A DNA stretch of 64,000 nt from Pseudeuparius sepicola (taxonomy: Eukaryota; Arthropoda; Insecta; Coleoptera; Anthribidae). Positions 32,385 to 43,593 of the stretch are shown here, one piece after another. The notes beneath the pieces were generated by a model that was not told the DNA's origin, searched no databases, and saw only the letters and a list, made by a program, of their open reading frames with translations. The translations under genes and the position numbers were made by a program. Each line of letters opens with the position of its first letter. The stretch's first letter is position 1. The stretch spans positions 28,867,278-28,931,277 of the forward strand of contig OY987302.1 in NCBI GenBank assembly GCA_963920635.1, in the 5' to 3' direction.

Positions 32385-34305
32385 AGGAGCATAATGCACA
32401 TTAACCTACTCCGTGAGTTTTTTTGTGAGGGGAAGTTGCGACTATGTGCAATCTCTTTATTGTATGCTACCTAATGGCGTAGTACCCGTTGTTTACCTTC
32501 GAGTTGTGCCGTTTGGTTTTTATGACATCATAAATCCAATATGGCCACCATACAAGATATTTATTCCTCCCATCAAGAATAACTCCTTCCAAAGGGCTCA
32601 TACGCAATATGTGCATAGAATATTTTCTATTCTGCTTGAGCAGATGAACAAATTCAGAACTTATCAATTTTTCCATATCTTATACCGTTTAAAAGTTATG
32701 ATCTATTATATATATTCATATATATGAATTATGTCACCATCAGTTTAGAACCATCAGTTATTTATTAAGGGTCAAAAAATAATGATTGTGATGCTATTTA
32801 CTCAGAATAACTTTAATATTACACTTATATGCAACAAACATTACAAGTAGAGTCATTACGATGGTATGAAACACACTTTAACAATACATACAGGGTGTCC
32901 GGTTAATAATTGTTAATATAGCAACTACACTACACATATTTCGGACCAAAATATAACGATTGAGGCCAATACGCCTTAATAGAAATGTTGTTTGTTTCAG
33001 AAATTTTTTGAAATTCAATTATGATTACATCTCCCAAAATAAATCAAGCTGCTGAACTGAAATTTGTCACTGTTGTATTTTTGGGAACGAATAATAATAA
33101 TAATAATTCTCACCCTCACAATACTCAAAACTAGGAGTACCCCAGAAGCAACTATATGCTTGTGTGGGGGAGGAGGGCAATTACTATTATTTTGTCTTCG
33201 TTGCCATTTGCGGCTAAGCTGAAGATACCAATTTCTATGTATCTCACAGAGGGCGTCACTTGCGCTGTTTTTGAATGGAGCTTTTACTCGTAACTTTTTT
33301 GTGGTTTCCTTTTTGTTGTTGCAGATCTATCATTTTAGTGCATCTTTTCAATCTGCAACAAAAAGGTACTCTTGATTCATAACGGTAAAATAAACTGTTT
33401 AAGTTGAAATTGGCAAAATGTGTCACAAAACACCTACATATGTTAACTCCAACATTCGAAACATAAAATTTTCAGCTACAGCTTTTAAATGTTTCAGATC
33501 AATTGTACATTCAAAATAAACAAAAAAATTGCAAAATGTGCATTGGTTAAAACACCATTTGTTTTCTTGAAATAGTGTTCAAATTTTGCCGAGTTTCAAT
33601 CCGTTCCGTTTTGAAAGCGAAATATTTTTGGTACATTGTTCATATTTTTTTTCTCACTTTAAATGGTACAGTTTATCTGTAACATTGAAAAGTGGTAGGT
33701 AGAAATTTTATTTTTCGAATGTTGGAGTCAACAGGTGTTTTGGTGCACATTTTGCCAGTTTCAACGCAAAGGGTTGATTTTATCGTTATGAAAGTTGCTA
33801 TTTGGACAATTATTAACCGGACACCCTGTATGTACTATTAAAGTGTGTTTCATACTATTGTAATGACTTAATTTGTAATGATTGTTGCATATAAGTGTAA
33901 TATTAAATTTATTGTGAGTAAATAGCAGCACAATCATTATTTTTTCACCCTTAATAAATAACCAATGGTTCTAAACCGATGGTGACATGTATAATGGATC
34001 ATAACTGGTAAACGGTAGAAAATATGGATAAATTTATAATTACTAAATTTGTTCGTCTCCCCATGCAGAATAGAAAATGTTCTATGCACATTTTGCGTAT
34101 GAGCCCTCTGGAATAATTTATTCTTGATGTAATGAATAAATGTCTTGTATGGCGGACATCTTGGATTTATGACATCATAAAAACCAAACCGCGCAACTCG
34201 AAGGTAAACAGACGGTACTACGCCATTACGTAGCATACAATAAAAATATTTCGCATAGTTTCAACTTCCCTTCACAAAAGGTCCCACGGAATACATTATG
34301 CTCCT
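32385..34305. mobile_element. foldback element, copy 2
   Basis: Same family as 28150-30377: AGGAGCATAATG termini, arms with CATCAAGAATAACTCCTTCC, and CAGTTTAGAACCATCAGTT. It is interrupted at its axis by the TA-flanked element 32891-33828. Confidence 0.7.
32891..33828. mobile_element. TA-flanked inverted-repeat element inside foldback copy 2
   Basis: CAGGGTGTCCGGTTAATAAT at the left and its inverse at the right, with TA on each side (32889-32890, 33829-33830). Inner arms also match (CGAATGTTGGAGT / ACTCCAACATTCG). No transposase. TA duplication points to Tc1/mariner-type mobilisation. Confidence 0.75.
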
Positions 34306-34311
34306 GTACTA

Positions 34312-34792
34312 TTAACCATGCCAGCCCCAGAGCCCCAAGCCGAAATAACATTGCCACATATTCAGAATAAATTTAGGATTTCATAAAAAAATTTTAACAT
34401 TTTCATTTAATTTTATTATATTGAATTGTTCTTTTACAAAAATTAAGCATTTAAATGTTGAAACAAGTTTTACCCAAATGAAAATATTGTATTACGTATA
34501 TTAATACTTTTCCTTTTTTTTTTCGCTTTTAGTAACTCTAGGGCATCTAGTTTAGGACACCCTAACAATTACCATTTTTTGTGAAATTCTGTCATGTTTA
34601 TTTACTTACTACAAAATACACGTTAACACTTACCAAAAAGTGACTCTAAATGCTGCCGAATTTTTTAATTTGCTTTGAATCAAAGCAAGTTATAATTTAA
34701 AATTTCGTTACGATTTTTTTATTTTTTGTGGTAGAAATATAAAAATACCTCATAAACATTTATTAAACCATATCAATAATAATTTTACATAC
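34312..34792. other. kinesin intron, 5' end
   Basis: AT-rich intron sequence between the palindromic complex and the donor GTATGT of the first coding exon. Nothing else seen. Confidence 0.5.
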
Positions 34793-35165
34793 CTGCCAGT
34801 TTGTCTTTCGTGTCTTTGAAATTGTTTATCAATGTAACATGTTTCTCCTGAAGCTGATTAAATCTCCCTTTGTAGTCCCAGTCTGGTATCTTTCTAATTT
34901 TTGATTTACTGGCTTCATTGGTATTCCCATCAGCTGGTCGTTTTTTCACAGTTCTGGATATTGAATGCAAATCTGTCACTGATTTAGATCGTCTACCTAG
35001 CCTACTTTGTGGATGTCTTATTAAAGGCTGTAGTAGTTTTGTTGGATTTAAATCTATTGTACTTCTCAGCGTTTCTTTATTGTCTTTATAGGTAGGAAGC
35101 ACTTTCAACGTATTTGTTTGAGTTGGCCGTAAAGTTGAGCTCAGGGGTTTTGGTAGTTTCGACAT
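34793..35165 (-). CDS. kinesin-14 (Ncd/KIFC1-like) first coding exon
   Basis: Starts at an ATG (MSKLPKPLSSTLRP) preceded by an acceptor-like TTTCATTTTTAG one base upstream, so a non-coding 5' exon probably lies to the right. The 124 codons are Ser/Thr/Pro/Lys/Arg-rich (SRLGRRSKS, VKKRPADGN, KSKIRK), typical of the microtubule-binding tail of kinesin-14. They end IPDWDYKGRFNQLQEKH, then NNFKDTKDKLA, the start of the coiled coil. The exon ends in phase 1 at GGCAG|GTATGT, matching the stalk exon at 8546-8941 (G+AA gives Glu). The tail itself is poorly conserved, so identity rests on the DYKxRFNxLxEKH block and the match of phase and strand. Confidence 0.65.
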
Positions 35166-38100
35166 GCTAAAAATGAAATAGATTTAAATACCTACTGGGG
35201 CAAGTTTACTTTCATTTCTTCTTAATTTTTGTCAAAATTCTTGAAAAATCCATTTGAAAAAACAAGGTTTTTTGGAAGTGGGGAAAGTAAGGAGTAAATT
35301 CGTTTTTCTTCAACCATTTAATAAACAGGGACGCTCACAAAAAAAAGATAGGCTATGGGGCTACCAGCACAGCAACCTCGTCAAAACGAGGGTGCATTTG
35401 GTTGACAAATCTGATCTAGCCCCCAAGGGGTGCACGAAGAAGGCCGAAGGGTGTACGAAGACACACAATTCATTTTTCGCTTAATCTGACTCAGCTCGAG
35501 GGTATTTATCAAATCATCAGCCCCCGACGACATATCAACCTCCAAGTACAATCAAGCTATTATCATTAGCCCGAGGCCAACGATAAAGACAGGCCACGGC
35601 GCTAACGCATAATCGCGTAGTCACGTGACCAACTTAGTTCTATATAATGAAAGGCATTTTTGGAGATAAGTAGAAAAAACAAATTTCGTAACAATTTGGC
35701 AAGTTTTCTTTCATCTATTACATTATTGGTTTTGTACATCCAAGCTTTCTCTAATTGTTTTTTCAAAATTTTCAACCTGCCTCAGCTGTTTTAGGCTGAG
35801 AGTTAAACGGCACTGCACTCACAATATTTTGGCACATTCTCAAAAATTGTTGGGACATCACCTTCCTTTAGCTTAGGTGATATTCTCTATAGGTATTTTC
35901 CTCCCACAACACATTTGTCCACTTTTAATTATTGTTTGACTTTCTTGAAAATGTGTTAGCCACACATACTTAAGGGTTTTTTTAGAAATTAAATCTCAGT
36001 TGGGATTTGACTAATCCATTTTTGGCGGAAATTTTCATCCCGAGGCAAAACAAATGTTTGTTATGGCGACACTTTCTTCCTGGCTTTTGTAATATGTATA
36101 AATATAATATAAACAGACCCAATATTTGGTATTTAGGTTATTTTTTACGAAATAGCGTGAAAGACCGAATAGAAACCATATCAGGGCGTGGGTGGACAAC
36201 GAAAATCCTCGAGTACGTTACAAGACTGATTTATTTCGCACAAGGTGAATGGTGAATACAATAAATACACAAACCCGAACGTGGTCAACGGGAACGGCTT
36301 CCAGCCACCCGGACCGTCTGAACTCGCGGATCTCCCGTAAGCAGTTCACCCCTCTGTGTCTCAGGCTCAGGTATAATAGTCCATTCCGGGTTCCCTATTC
36401 TGTGGTTCGGGGGAGAATTCCCTTACAGCGCTCACGCGTCGCGTCGGTGCGAGCGGCACCAATACTCTTGGACGATGGAGGGCACGACTTCCACCCAGAC
36501 ACCCAGATGCCATATTAACACCTGGGCGGTTCCCCTCCGCCAGGACACATGCGCACTAGACACAAACTTGTTTCTAAAATATAAACTAAGGCGTTTAAAA
36601 ACACTTTAAACATTGAAAACTTCTCAAAACCCAAGCTTTCAGTTATGTGACAAATGACATGTAACGTCTGACTAAGATGGTCACATGATTTTTGTGTGCC
36701 AGGGCCTGTCTTTATAGTAGGCCTTGCATTAGCCCCATCCATCGTACTTGTCCAACATGGTTGGGAAATACAAAAAGTCTGACAGGTCACAATAAACAAA
36801 GCAACCTCCCCTGATCGAGGAAATATTGGTTATTACGCCACGTGTATACAAGTTTAATAATTGAGAAGCCTGAAACTATGAATTATGACTTCTTTATATA
36901 TAAAGGTGAAAAGAATAAGTCTACCATCTGTCATATTGTAAAAACAAAATACAATAATTGTCAGGGCCGGTGCTATTGTTTCAGATGATGAAAAACATGT
37001 TGCTTTTTATAAAATAATAATAACAACTCCCAGGCACCCTTCTTTACTGAAACTTATGCAGGGACCTCGAAGGCCTGGCCATTGCGGCGGCTTCGCCGCT
37101 GCCAAGTTTGGCCGCTTCGCAGCCTCACGTCCCCCTCGCAACAGATCCACCTTTACACCGTGGCGCGTGCTTAGAATACTTATTTACATTGCAAGAGGCG
37201 TAAGTGCACTTTTTTGCCAAGGAGGTTGTATAATAAGTGCCGAGGCAATGCATTAAATTTTTCTTGGTACCGACAATATTTCAAACATTTGAAGTACATC
37301 AAAGAAAACGAAAGTCTTTATCTTTAACGATAAAAAAATTACGACAGTTTCTAAAGCGGATTGAGATAGTGGCCGTTTGGCTTACACCTGTCAATATTTC
37401 GTTCTATTTATTTGTAGTTTTTATTTCTAATAATAAAAAGTCGTGGATTTCTATGGAAAAAGTGTTTGGTTAAACTCCCTTTGATAGTATTAATCGAATG
37501 CAATTTAATTTTTTTGTTTGCACCATTCGATTTTACTTTTTTTATATTACACTATTTTTTCAGAATTTTTGGGCTACCGTCGACAAAATAAAAAATATTT
37601 GTTAGAAACTAAGAATGGCGTGATATTTCTTAAGAAAATATTTTGATTTGTTCTAACTGAATGAATAACCATCTAAGGTACGGTAGGCGTGTTTTACCTA
37701 CTTCACTATCCGTTCCAACTCAATCTTTTATCGTTCAAGGATAGTTCACATCTTATTCCAACACAATATTTAATCATTTGGGAATTGTTTCTTGACAGTC
37801 AAAAGAGTTCATGCTTTGGAGTATGAACCGGATGTACTGACCTGCACAGTTGATTGTTTACACGATTTATAAACGTTTATTATTTATGATATAAATATGT
37901 ATTTGCGAGTTGGGAATGCTCTATGTATCTGAAAATATGAGCGATATGGAAGGGAACAGAGACTTAATCTACAACAACTCTAAATTATTATATTCACGGG
38001 GAGTACAAACTCATTCCAGTTTAGGAGGTTTAAAGAAAAATATGATCTATCAATTATATTTTTGTTGTAAGTACTTCTGTAGATAAGAAATAATTTATTT

Positions 38101-38590
38101 TAAATTATTTTATAGAAAATATCATTGAACTGAAATTAAAGTAAGTATATTGTGGATTTTAAGTGATAGGTTTAAAATCATTATTAAATGTACGCAAATT
38201 TTAAAAAAATTTGATTTGTTTTTGTAGATGCTGCATTTGATGCTCTTTACATCCCTGAAGGAACCAAGTTTTTCTCTTTGAAAAGTTGCAGGCGTTTCCT
38301 GGAAAATCAAGTGGGCCGAGGACAAATCTTTTCAGGTAAAATGTACAGGGTGTTTCGAGATAGTGAGCTTGCAATTTTCCGATTTTTTTCTATCTCTGAA
38401 AATTACAAAGTTTTAATTGTTCTCTAAAATCAAGTGGGCAGGGAAATTTTTTTTGGAAGGGACCATCCACTTTTTCTTATTTTCGTATACTCTTTGCAAC
38501 AAAAAAGCAAGTTCCTGCTCCCTTTTATATTTCTCATGCAAGCAATAGACTGGAATAAACGGATTGGAATTACCCGAGGGGTCATCAGGT
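35166..38590. other. intergenic/5' intron sequence without recognised genes
   Basis: 35330-35640 and 36250-36560 are GC-richer than the surroundings but carry no recognisable domain; 36250-36560 could be an LTR or UTR fragment. 37184-37280 is a relative of the 1355 repeat. 38345-38360 has an isolated CAGGGTGTTTCGAGAT element end. The kinesin promoter and 5' UTR exon may lie here but cannot be placed. Confidence 0.35.
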
Positions 38591-38676
38591 TCTGCAGTAC
38601 GTGTACAAATTTGTATGCAGTGGTCACCAGTGCAGGACCCTGCAGTACATGTGCAGGACTCTGCAGGAGGTACATG

Positions 38677-39961
38677 TAGGGTTCCCAGCCATCCCGGATT
38701 GGCCGGGATTAACCAGGAATTCAAAGTGCCTTCCCGGGGAAATAAAATCCTTCTCTGGGAAGCTTAAAATCCCGGATTTCAACAATTATAAAAATCAGGC
38801 ATTTTTTAAATAAATCAGCAGCAGTGGCAACATTGTAGATATATTACGATTTAGGCAACACCGGCTGCCGAGCCGCACCGCGCCACTCCAATCATTCGTC
38901 ATTCAATACGTTTGGACAAGGTTAAATTAAATTTTAATTTAAAGTGTGAACAGTTTTTAGATTTTTTTGTACAAGAGGACAAAAAATTGATAGAAGCGGC
39001 TCGCTTTAAAAAAATAAAGGTAAGTAAAACTTTTGTTCAACGAATGTTCATACCTACGTCACAACTCCCATCCTTGTCTTACTCATGAATATATTATGGA
39101 TATCGGTCATATATTCACGAGTCAGACAAGGAAGGGAGTTGTAACGGTGACGTAGGTATGAACATTCGTTGAACAGAGTTTAAGTACCTACCACTTAAAG
39201 AATAGAGGTACGTAGATACTCACACTTACTACATAGTTTATAAAAAGTTTCGTAACAGACCTTGTAACCATGCTCATGACACTCGCAGTATTGATAATAT
39301 ATGTCTACCCATAAGTACCTAAAAGTTCCCTAACAAAAAACTCCATAATATATGAAAGCATTAAAATGTGTAATCACCTGCCATCAGAACTGAGAAATTG
39401 TTTCATATTTTGGAAACGCAGTAAAGGAATTCCTGGTAGGGCAAACCATATTAGTCTGCAAGAATTTTACGATGAAGCATTTTAATGTTTACCCTGTATT
39501 TACCTTATGGTATTTTTAGTCTATGAGTTTAGTGTGTTTGATCTTTAAATTAATATGTTGTGCTGTTTCTTGTCTTCCTTATGTCAACCACTGTTGTGGT
39601 TGTTACTCCGGATGATAGCTTTGTCAATGAGACTCATTGTATTCGTCAGACAATAAAGCATGTTTTTATTTATATTACCTATTTTTTGTGATGTTGATTT
39701 GTGACTAAGACGTTCGTCATATTTCAGAGTTTTATTTTTTTAATTTTATTTTTACATATTTATGCTGAATATTGTATATTTTAGTTGCCTATTTAAAATG
39801 AATTAAAAATTTATTTTATGTTAAGAACTAGGTATACTTATCTGTGACAACACCTAATTTTAATTTGGAGACAGACTGAGCAGGGTACCTACATTTTCAT
39901 TTTGAAATTTATTCCACGAATGGTAGTCCCGGAATTGAGCATGCTTGAGTTGAGAACCCTA
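38677..39961. mobile_element. hAT-like element, 1285 bp, 8-bp TSD
   Basis: Ends TAGGGTTCCCAGCC and GAGAACCCTA. Flanks are GGTACATG (38669-38676) and GGTACAGG (39962-39969), 7 of 8 identical. The left end has CCCGGATTGGCCGGG repeats, common in insect hATs. No transposase frame. A frame at 39369-39485 (NHLPSELRNC, SLQEFYDEAF) resembles a LINE C-terminus and may be a nested relic. 39029-39176 is a separate palindrome. Confidence 0.65.
39029..39176. repeat. palindromic MITE, relative at 55750-55925
   Basis: TTGTTCAACGAATGTTCATA and CACAACTCCC face their inverses (GGGAGTTGTAAC, GAACATTCGTTGAACAG). A diverged copy with the same outer and inner blocks (ATATCGGTC, ATATTCACGAG) lies at 55750-55925. 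Confidence 0.7.
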
Positions 39962-40085
39962 GGTACAGGACTCTGCAGGACCTTGCAGTATTTATGCAGG
40001 CAGTATTTGAGCAGGACCATGCAGTACCTACTGATGCAGGACCTCCATATTTACTAGGTACTGCAACTTTCTGCAGTAGGTGTAC

Positions 40086-40845
40086 AAAAAATTAAGTCGA
40101 TACCTGAAGATCCCTCGGAATTACCTATATATCTATATATATCAGTGCTTGCTAGGTGGCCCCGCCGCAGTCATCGAAGTCGTTGGTCCATGTTAATCGT
40201 ATTATACTGATCGTCTAGACTTAGAAGGTCGTGGCTTCGTTGTTTTTCGTGTTGTGAGTGACGAAACGTGGCCCAATTTAAATTACTATTAATAGAATTA
40301 TGGGGGTTGGGACATTACATTGCCGTCTTTGAGGATACGCAAAAATTAAGATTTCAATACTTAATGTCCGCTTGGTATAGCACATTATCATTATATTATA
40401 CATAATCTGCACCCAACTTAATTGGGGCAGCTAGAAAACGGCATCTTGTATTGTAGCACAGATTGTAGTGATGAATGTAAAATTTAAAATTGATGTATAT
40501 AATATTATCTACACTTGTACATAAGTAGGTATATCTATAAGACAGCTCGTTTTATTTTATTTTATTGTGCCATCTTTACAATTGTATTGTATTTTACTTA
40601 GTTATTTGGGTTAATATTTTTTTTACAACTTAAAATAGGTTCTAGATTATATCAGGTTAAGTTATAAGTTGCTCTTTATAATAATTTCTATAGGTATACT
40701 CGTATGGTTGTATAGGAGCAGCTAATGATTGGATATCGCCACCTTTTTCTATATGCATGCTTATAATGTAATTTGAAATGATCTAAATAAAGGCATCATT
40801 ATTATTAACTAAGTTGGGAATCAGGAACCTTTGGCACTTAGAAAA
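40086..40845. other. non-coding, possible LINE 3' UTR
   Basis: Ends with AATAAAGG and a short ATTATTATT run at about 40785-40806, resembling a LINE tail. No frame supports it. Confidence 0.3.
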
Positions 40846-41083
40846 TACTTTTTTTGCTTAACTCCACACACCAAAACTTTGTTTTTTTTTGCACTCGAAG
40901 TGCGTTACGCCAACCATGTTAGCATCACCAGGAGATGATTAAGTCTTAATCATAATTAAGTAATGGTAATAATTGCTTAGCTACTCCAGCAAATATATTA
41001 GCTATTGCTAATGAGTTTTATAATAATAATGATACTTATTTTGCTTAGGTAACTCCACACACCAAAACTTTGTTTTTTGCACT

Positions 41084-41121
41084 CAACGTGCGTTTCGCTA
41101 ACCATGTTAGCATCATCAGAA
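41084..41121 (-). ncRNA. hammerhead-ribozyme-like motif (left arm)
   Basis: Minus-strand CTGATGA at 41119-41113, a perfect 6-bp stem II (GCTAAC-ATG-GTTAGC), then GAAACGCACGTT with AACG/CGTT able to pair as a short stem III. Core residues are intact. Mirror image of the motif at 41178-41215. Confidence 0.5.
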
Positions 41122-41177
41122 GATGATTAAGAATCATATCCTGATTAAGAATCATCTCCTGATGATTAAGAATCATC

Positions 41178-41215
41178 TCCTGATGATGCTAACATGGTTA
41201 GCGAAACGCACGTTG
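41178..41215 (+). ncRNA. hammerhead-ribozyme-like motif (right arm)
   Basis: CTGATGA at 41180-41186, stem II GCTAAC-ATG-GTTAGC, then GAAAC at 41203-41207 and GCACGTT. Same core as its mirror copy. A third, mutated relative is at about 40892-40920 on the minus strand (CTGGTGA, GTAAC). Confidence 0.5.
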
Positions 41216-41345
41216 AGTGCAAAAAACAAAGTTTTGGTGTGTGGAGTTAAGCAAAAGAAGTATCATTATTATTGTAAAACTCATTAGCAATAGCTAATAT
41301 ATTTGCTGGAGTAGCTAAGCAATTCAATTACCATTACTGACTGGA

Positions 41346-42646
41346 CTCATTTACAGACAAAAATTAATACAACCACAAATAAATTATTTGCTATGGTAGG
41401 TAAGCAACTCACTTGTGGTGAGTGATTAACTTAATTATCATTAATGAGCTGCTTCAATTGCAGCAACAAAACCTACACAACCACAATCAAATTATTATTT
41501 GTTATGGTAGTTAAGCAACTCACTTGTGGTTAGTGAGCTGACTCACTTGCCTTAATACAAGGGTTGAATTATCACAGCATAGTGATTTTCAACAAATCTG
41601 CTTACTTACTGCAATTGAGTTCTCTTTAGCAAAGCGTGCTTCGCTGCGGTAGCAAAGTAACTCACTCGGCGCCTATTTAATGCAGATATTTTGCTGCGGT
41701 AATTGAGTTCTTACTAACCGTAGCAAAGTAATTCTTTCAGTGTAGTTATTTCTGCCAAATATTGTGGCCGGCAACCAAAGAATAAAGTTTTTACAGAAAT
41801 TTTTATTTTGAATCGCCTAGTATATTTGTGGCTGGCTGAACCGAGGCACACGGGATAGAAGGCCTGCAGCCATCCCCTCTCCTCCGCTGCAACGTCGCAC
41901 TGTCAGGCTCATGCCAAAGCCAAATATGTCACGTTCACGCTCTCAGTTCTCAGTCGAGGCGTAGCGAGGCTTTACGGCACGGTGTTTGTACATACAGAGT
42001 GTCTCACTTAAGAGTGAAACAACCCTATAACTCCTTTAATTTTTAACCGATCAGAATGAAATTTTTACCAAAGGTAGATGGCATTGTTGCCTACTTATTT
42101 CCAAAAAATTAGTTGCCTACTCCAAAGTCGAAGCCACCTGCGATGCCACAATCGAGGCTAAATATCCGAAAGTCATATTAGGCATTTTTTTTCCAAAAAA
42201 ATTTACTAGAAAAGGTTGTTCAGAATCGATTCAGAACCCTAAATCCAAAATTTTGTCAAAATAAAAAAATATTAATTTAAAAAAATTAAATTCCAAAAAC
42301 AGCAATTTAATAATTTAAATGTTTAGCGCAATTTAGGTATTCAGGCTGTATATCATTTAATTGAAAAAAAACAGGGGCAGTACCTATTTACAGATGTGTT
42401 AAACTACTGGAAATTTGTCTCAAAATTCTGCAAAATATGTTGTTGTTAACAGAAGGAAGTAATTATTCTTGCGATGTATCCTATCATCAGTTAATTGTAA
42501 AATGTTTGGCTACACTGGCAAACATATATCTAGATAATTATCGAAAGATTCAAAATGATAGAATAATGGCGCAGAAGGCTGAGAGAAAACAAAAGAAATT
42601 TGTGAGTAAGTGATATTTTTCTTTTCATTCATTATATTATATTTAT
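41346..42646. other. non-coding; dispersed repeat copy at 42055-42220
   Basis: 41380-41720 has diverged direct repeats (GTTAAGCAACTCACTTGTGG). 42055-42220 is the inverted copy of 24450-24613. No gene. Confidence 0.45.
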
Positions 42647-43593
42647 GGAAGTGGCTATTTATACGTCTGACGTATATAACAGTCGCTATACGTCTTGTGT
42701 TCTCATTGGTGGATTGAGTCACGTGAGCCATAACCTTATTTCTACCGTTCGATGGATGATGAATCGGCTTGTTTACTAAGTCGATTGGATGATGTCCGAG
42801 GTTATTCAGACCTATCTTGTCTCATATTTTATATTGCGTATGCCCTCCTTTTTCGGCGATAGGCACTGCGGTATGAAAAATGAAGTGGTAATTATTTACA
42901 ATGGTGTAACCCACCGACATTCGGCGCCGGGCTGAATGTCGGGAGGTAGCCAAAATTTCAAGAAAATTGGGGGTGGGTTACAATGCCGAACGTCGGGAGG
43001 CCTAGTCAAAATTTCAAGAAAAACGGGGGTGGGTTACACCATTGGAAATGATTGCTACTTATTTTTCCATAAGGCAGCGCGCATCGCTGCCGACTGCCAC
43101 AATATGGTGCGAATGCCCCCTTCTTTTTTTCATACGGCAGCGCCTATCTCCCAAAAAGGAGGACATACGCTCCTTATTGCAAAGATGCTTGAGAAAAATG
43201 CACTTCCAATAACGGTTTCAGACGTATCTAAATAAGTTTACTTCGGATGTGTACGGAGTTAAATGTACGTCGAATTACTACTTCTTTTTCCATAAGGCAG
43301 CCCGCATCGCTGCCGGCTGCCACAATATAGTGCGAATGCCCCCTTCTTTTTTCATACGGCAGCACCTATCTCCCAAAAAGGAGGGCATACGCTCCTTATT
43401 GCAAAGATGCTTGAGAAAAATGCACTTCCGATGGCTCCCGACGTATCTAAATAGGTTTACTTAGGACGTGTAGGTAAGGAGTTAAATGTTAAATGAACGT
43501 CGAAAGAAGTCACGTGACTCAACTCGCCAATGAGAGCGTAAGACGTATACCGATTTTTATACATATACTTCGGACGCATAAATAGCCACTGCC
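42647..43593. mobile_element. Mutator-like foldback MITE, perfect 9-bp TSD, copy 1
   Basis: TATATTTAT flanks both sides (42638-42646, 43594-43602). Ends GGAAGTGGCTATTTATACGT and, inverted, GGCAGTGGCTATTTATGCGT. Long terminal arms share CTCATTGG, GAGTCACGTGA and GACGTAT blocks. A 9-bp duplication with long arms fits Mutator-like elements. No transposase. The interior holds a roughly 210-bp tandem duplication (43056-43265 and 43266-43475; CATACGGCAGCGCCTATCTC). Confidence 0.8.

Larger units (their letters stand above)
28144..34311. repeat. nested palindromic complex, about 6.2 kb
   Basis: The outermost 18-bp termini TAGTACAGGAGCATAATG lie at 28144 and, inverted, at 34311. Inside are two foldback elements (28150-30377 and 32385-34305) arranged so that the left end of the first matches the right end of the second, and their inner ends match each other (AGGAGCATAATGCACATT). 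A third foldback (30858-32223) sits between them. The whole block is therefore mirror-symmetric at several levels. Confidence 0.7.
8942..34792 (-). other. 25.9-kb kinesin-14 intron packed with transposons
   Basis: Donor GTATGT at 34792 (falling coordinates) and acceptor TTACAG ending at 8942. The phases of the two flanking exons match (phase 1), so no extra coding exon is required between them. Elements inside are listed separately. Confidence 0.65.
38591..40085. repeat. degenerate TGCAGGAC repeat block split by a hAT-like element
   Basis: TGCAGGACCCTGCAGTA, TGCAGGACTCTGCAGGA and similar units lie at 38591-38676 and resume at 39962-40085 immediately after the inserted element. Confidence 0.65.
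40855..41345. repeat. large palindrome with Penelope-type end sequences
   Basis: CTCCACACACCAAAACTTTG occurs at 40862 and 41053 and inverted at about 41225. The arms 40950-41150 and 41170-41345 are nearly perfect inverses (GCAATAGCTAATATATTTGC etc.). The centre is a short GATTAAGAATCATCTCCT direct repeat. Confidence 0.8.

Noticed and set aside
36249..36518. GC-rich 89-codon frame as a host exon
   Set aside because: Low-complexity composition, no flanking splice signals in phase and no known motif.
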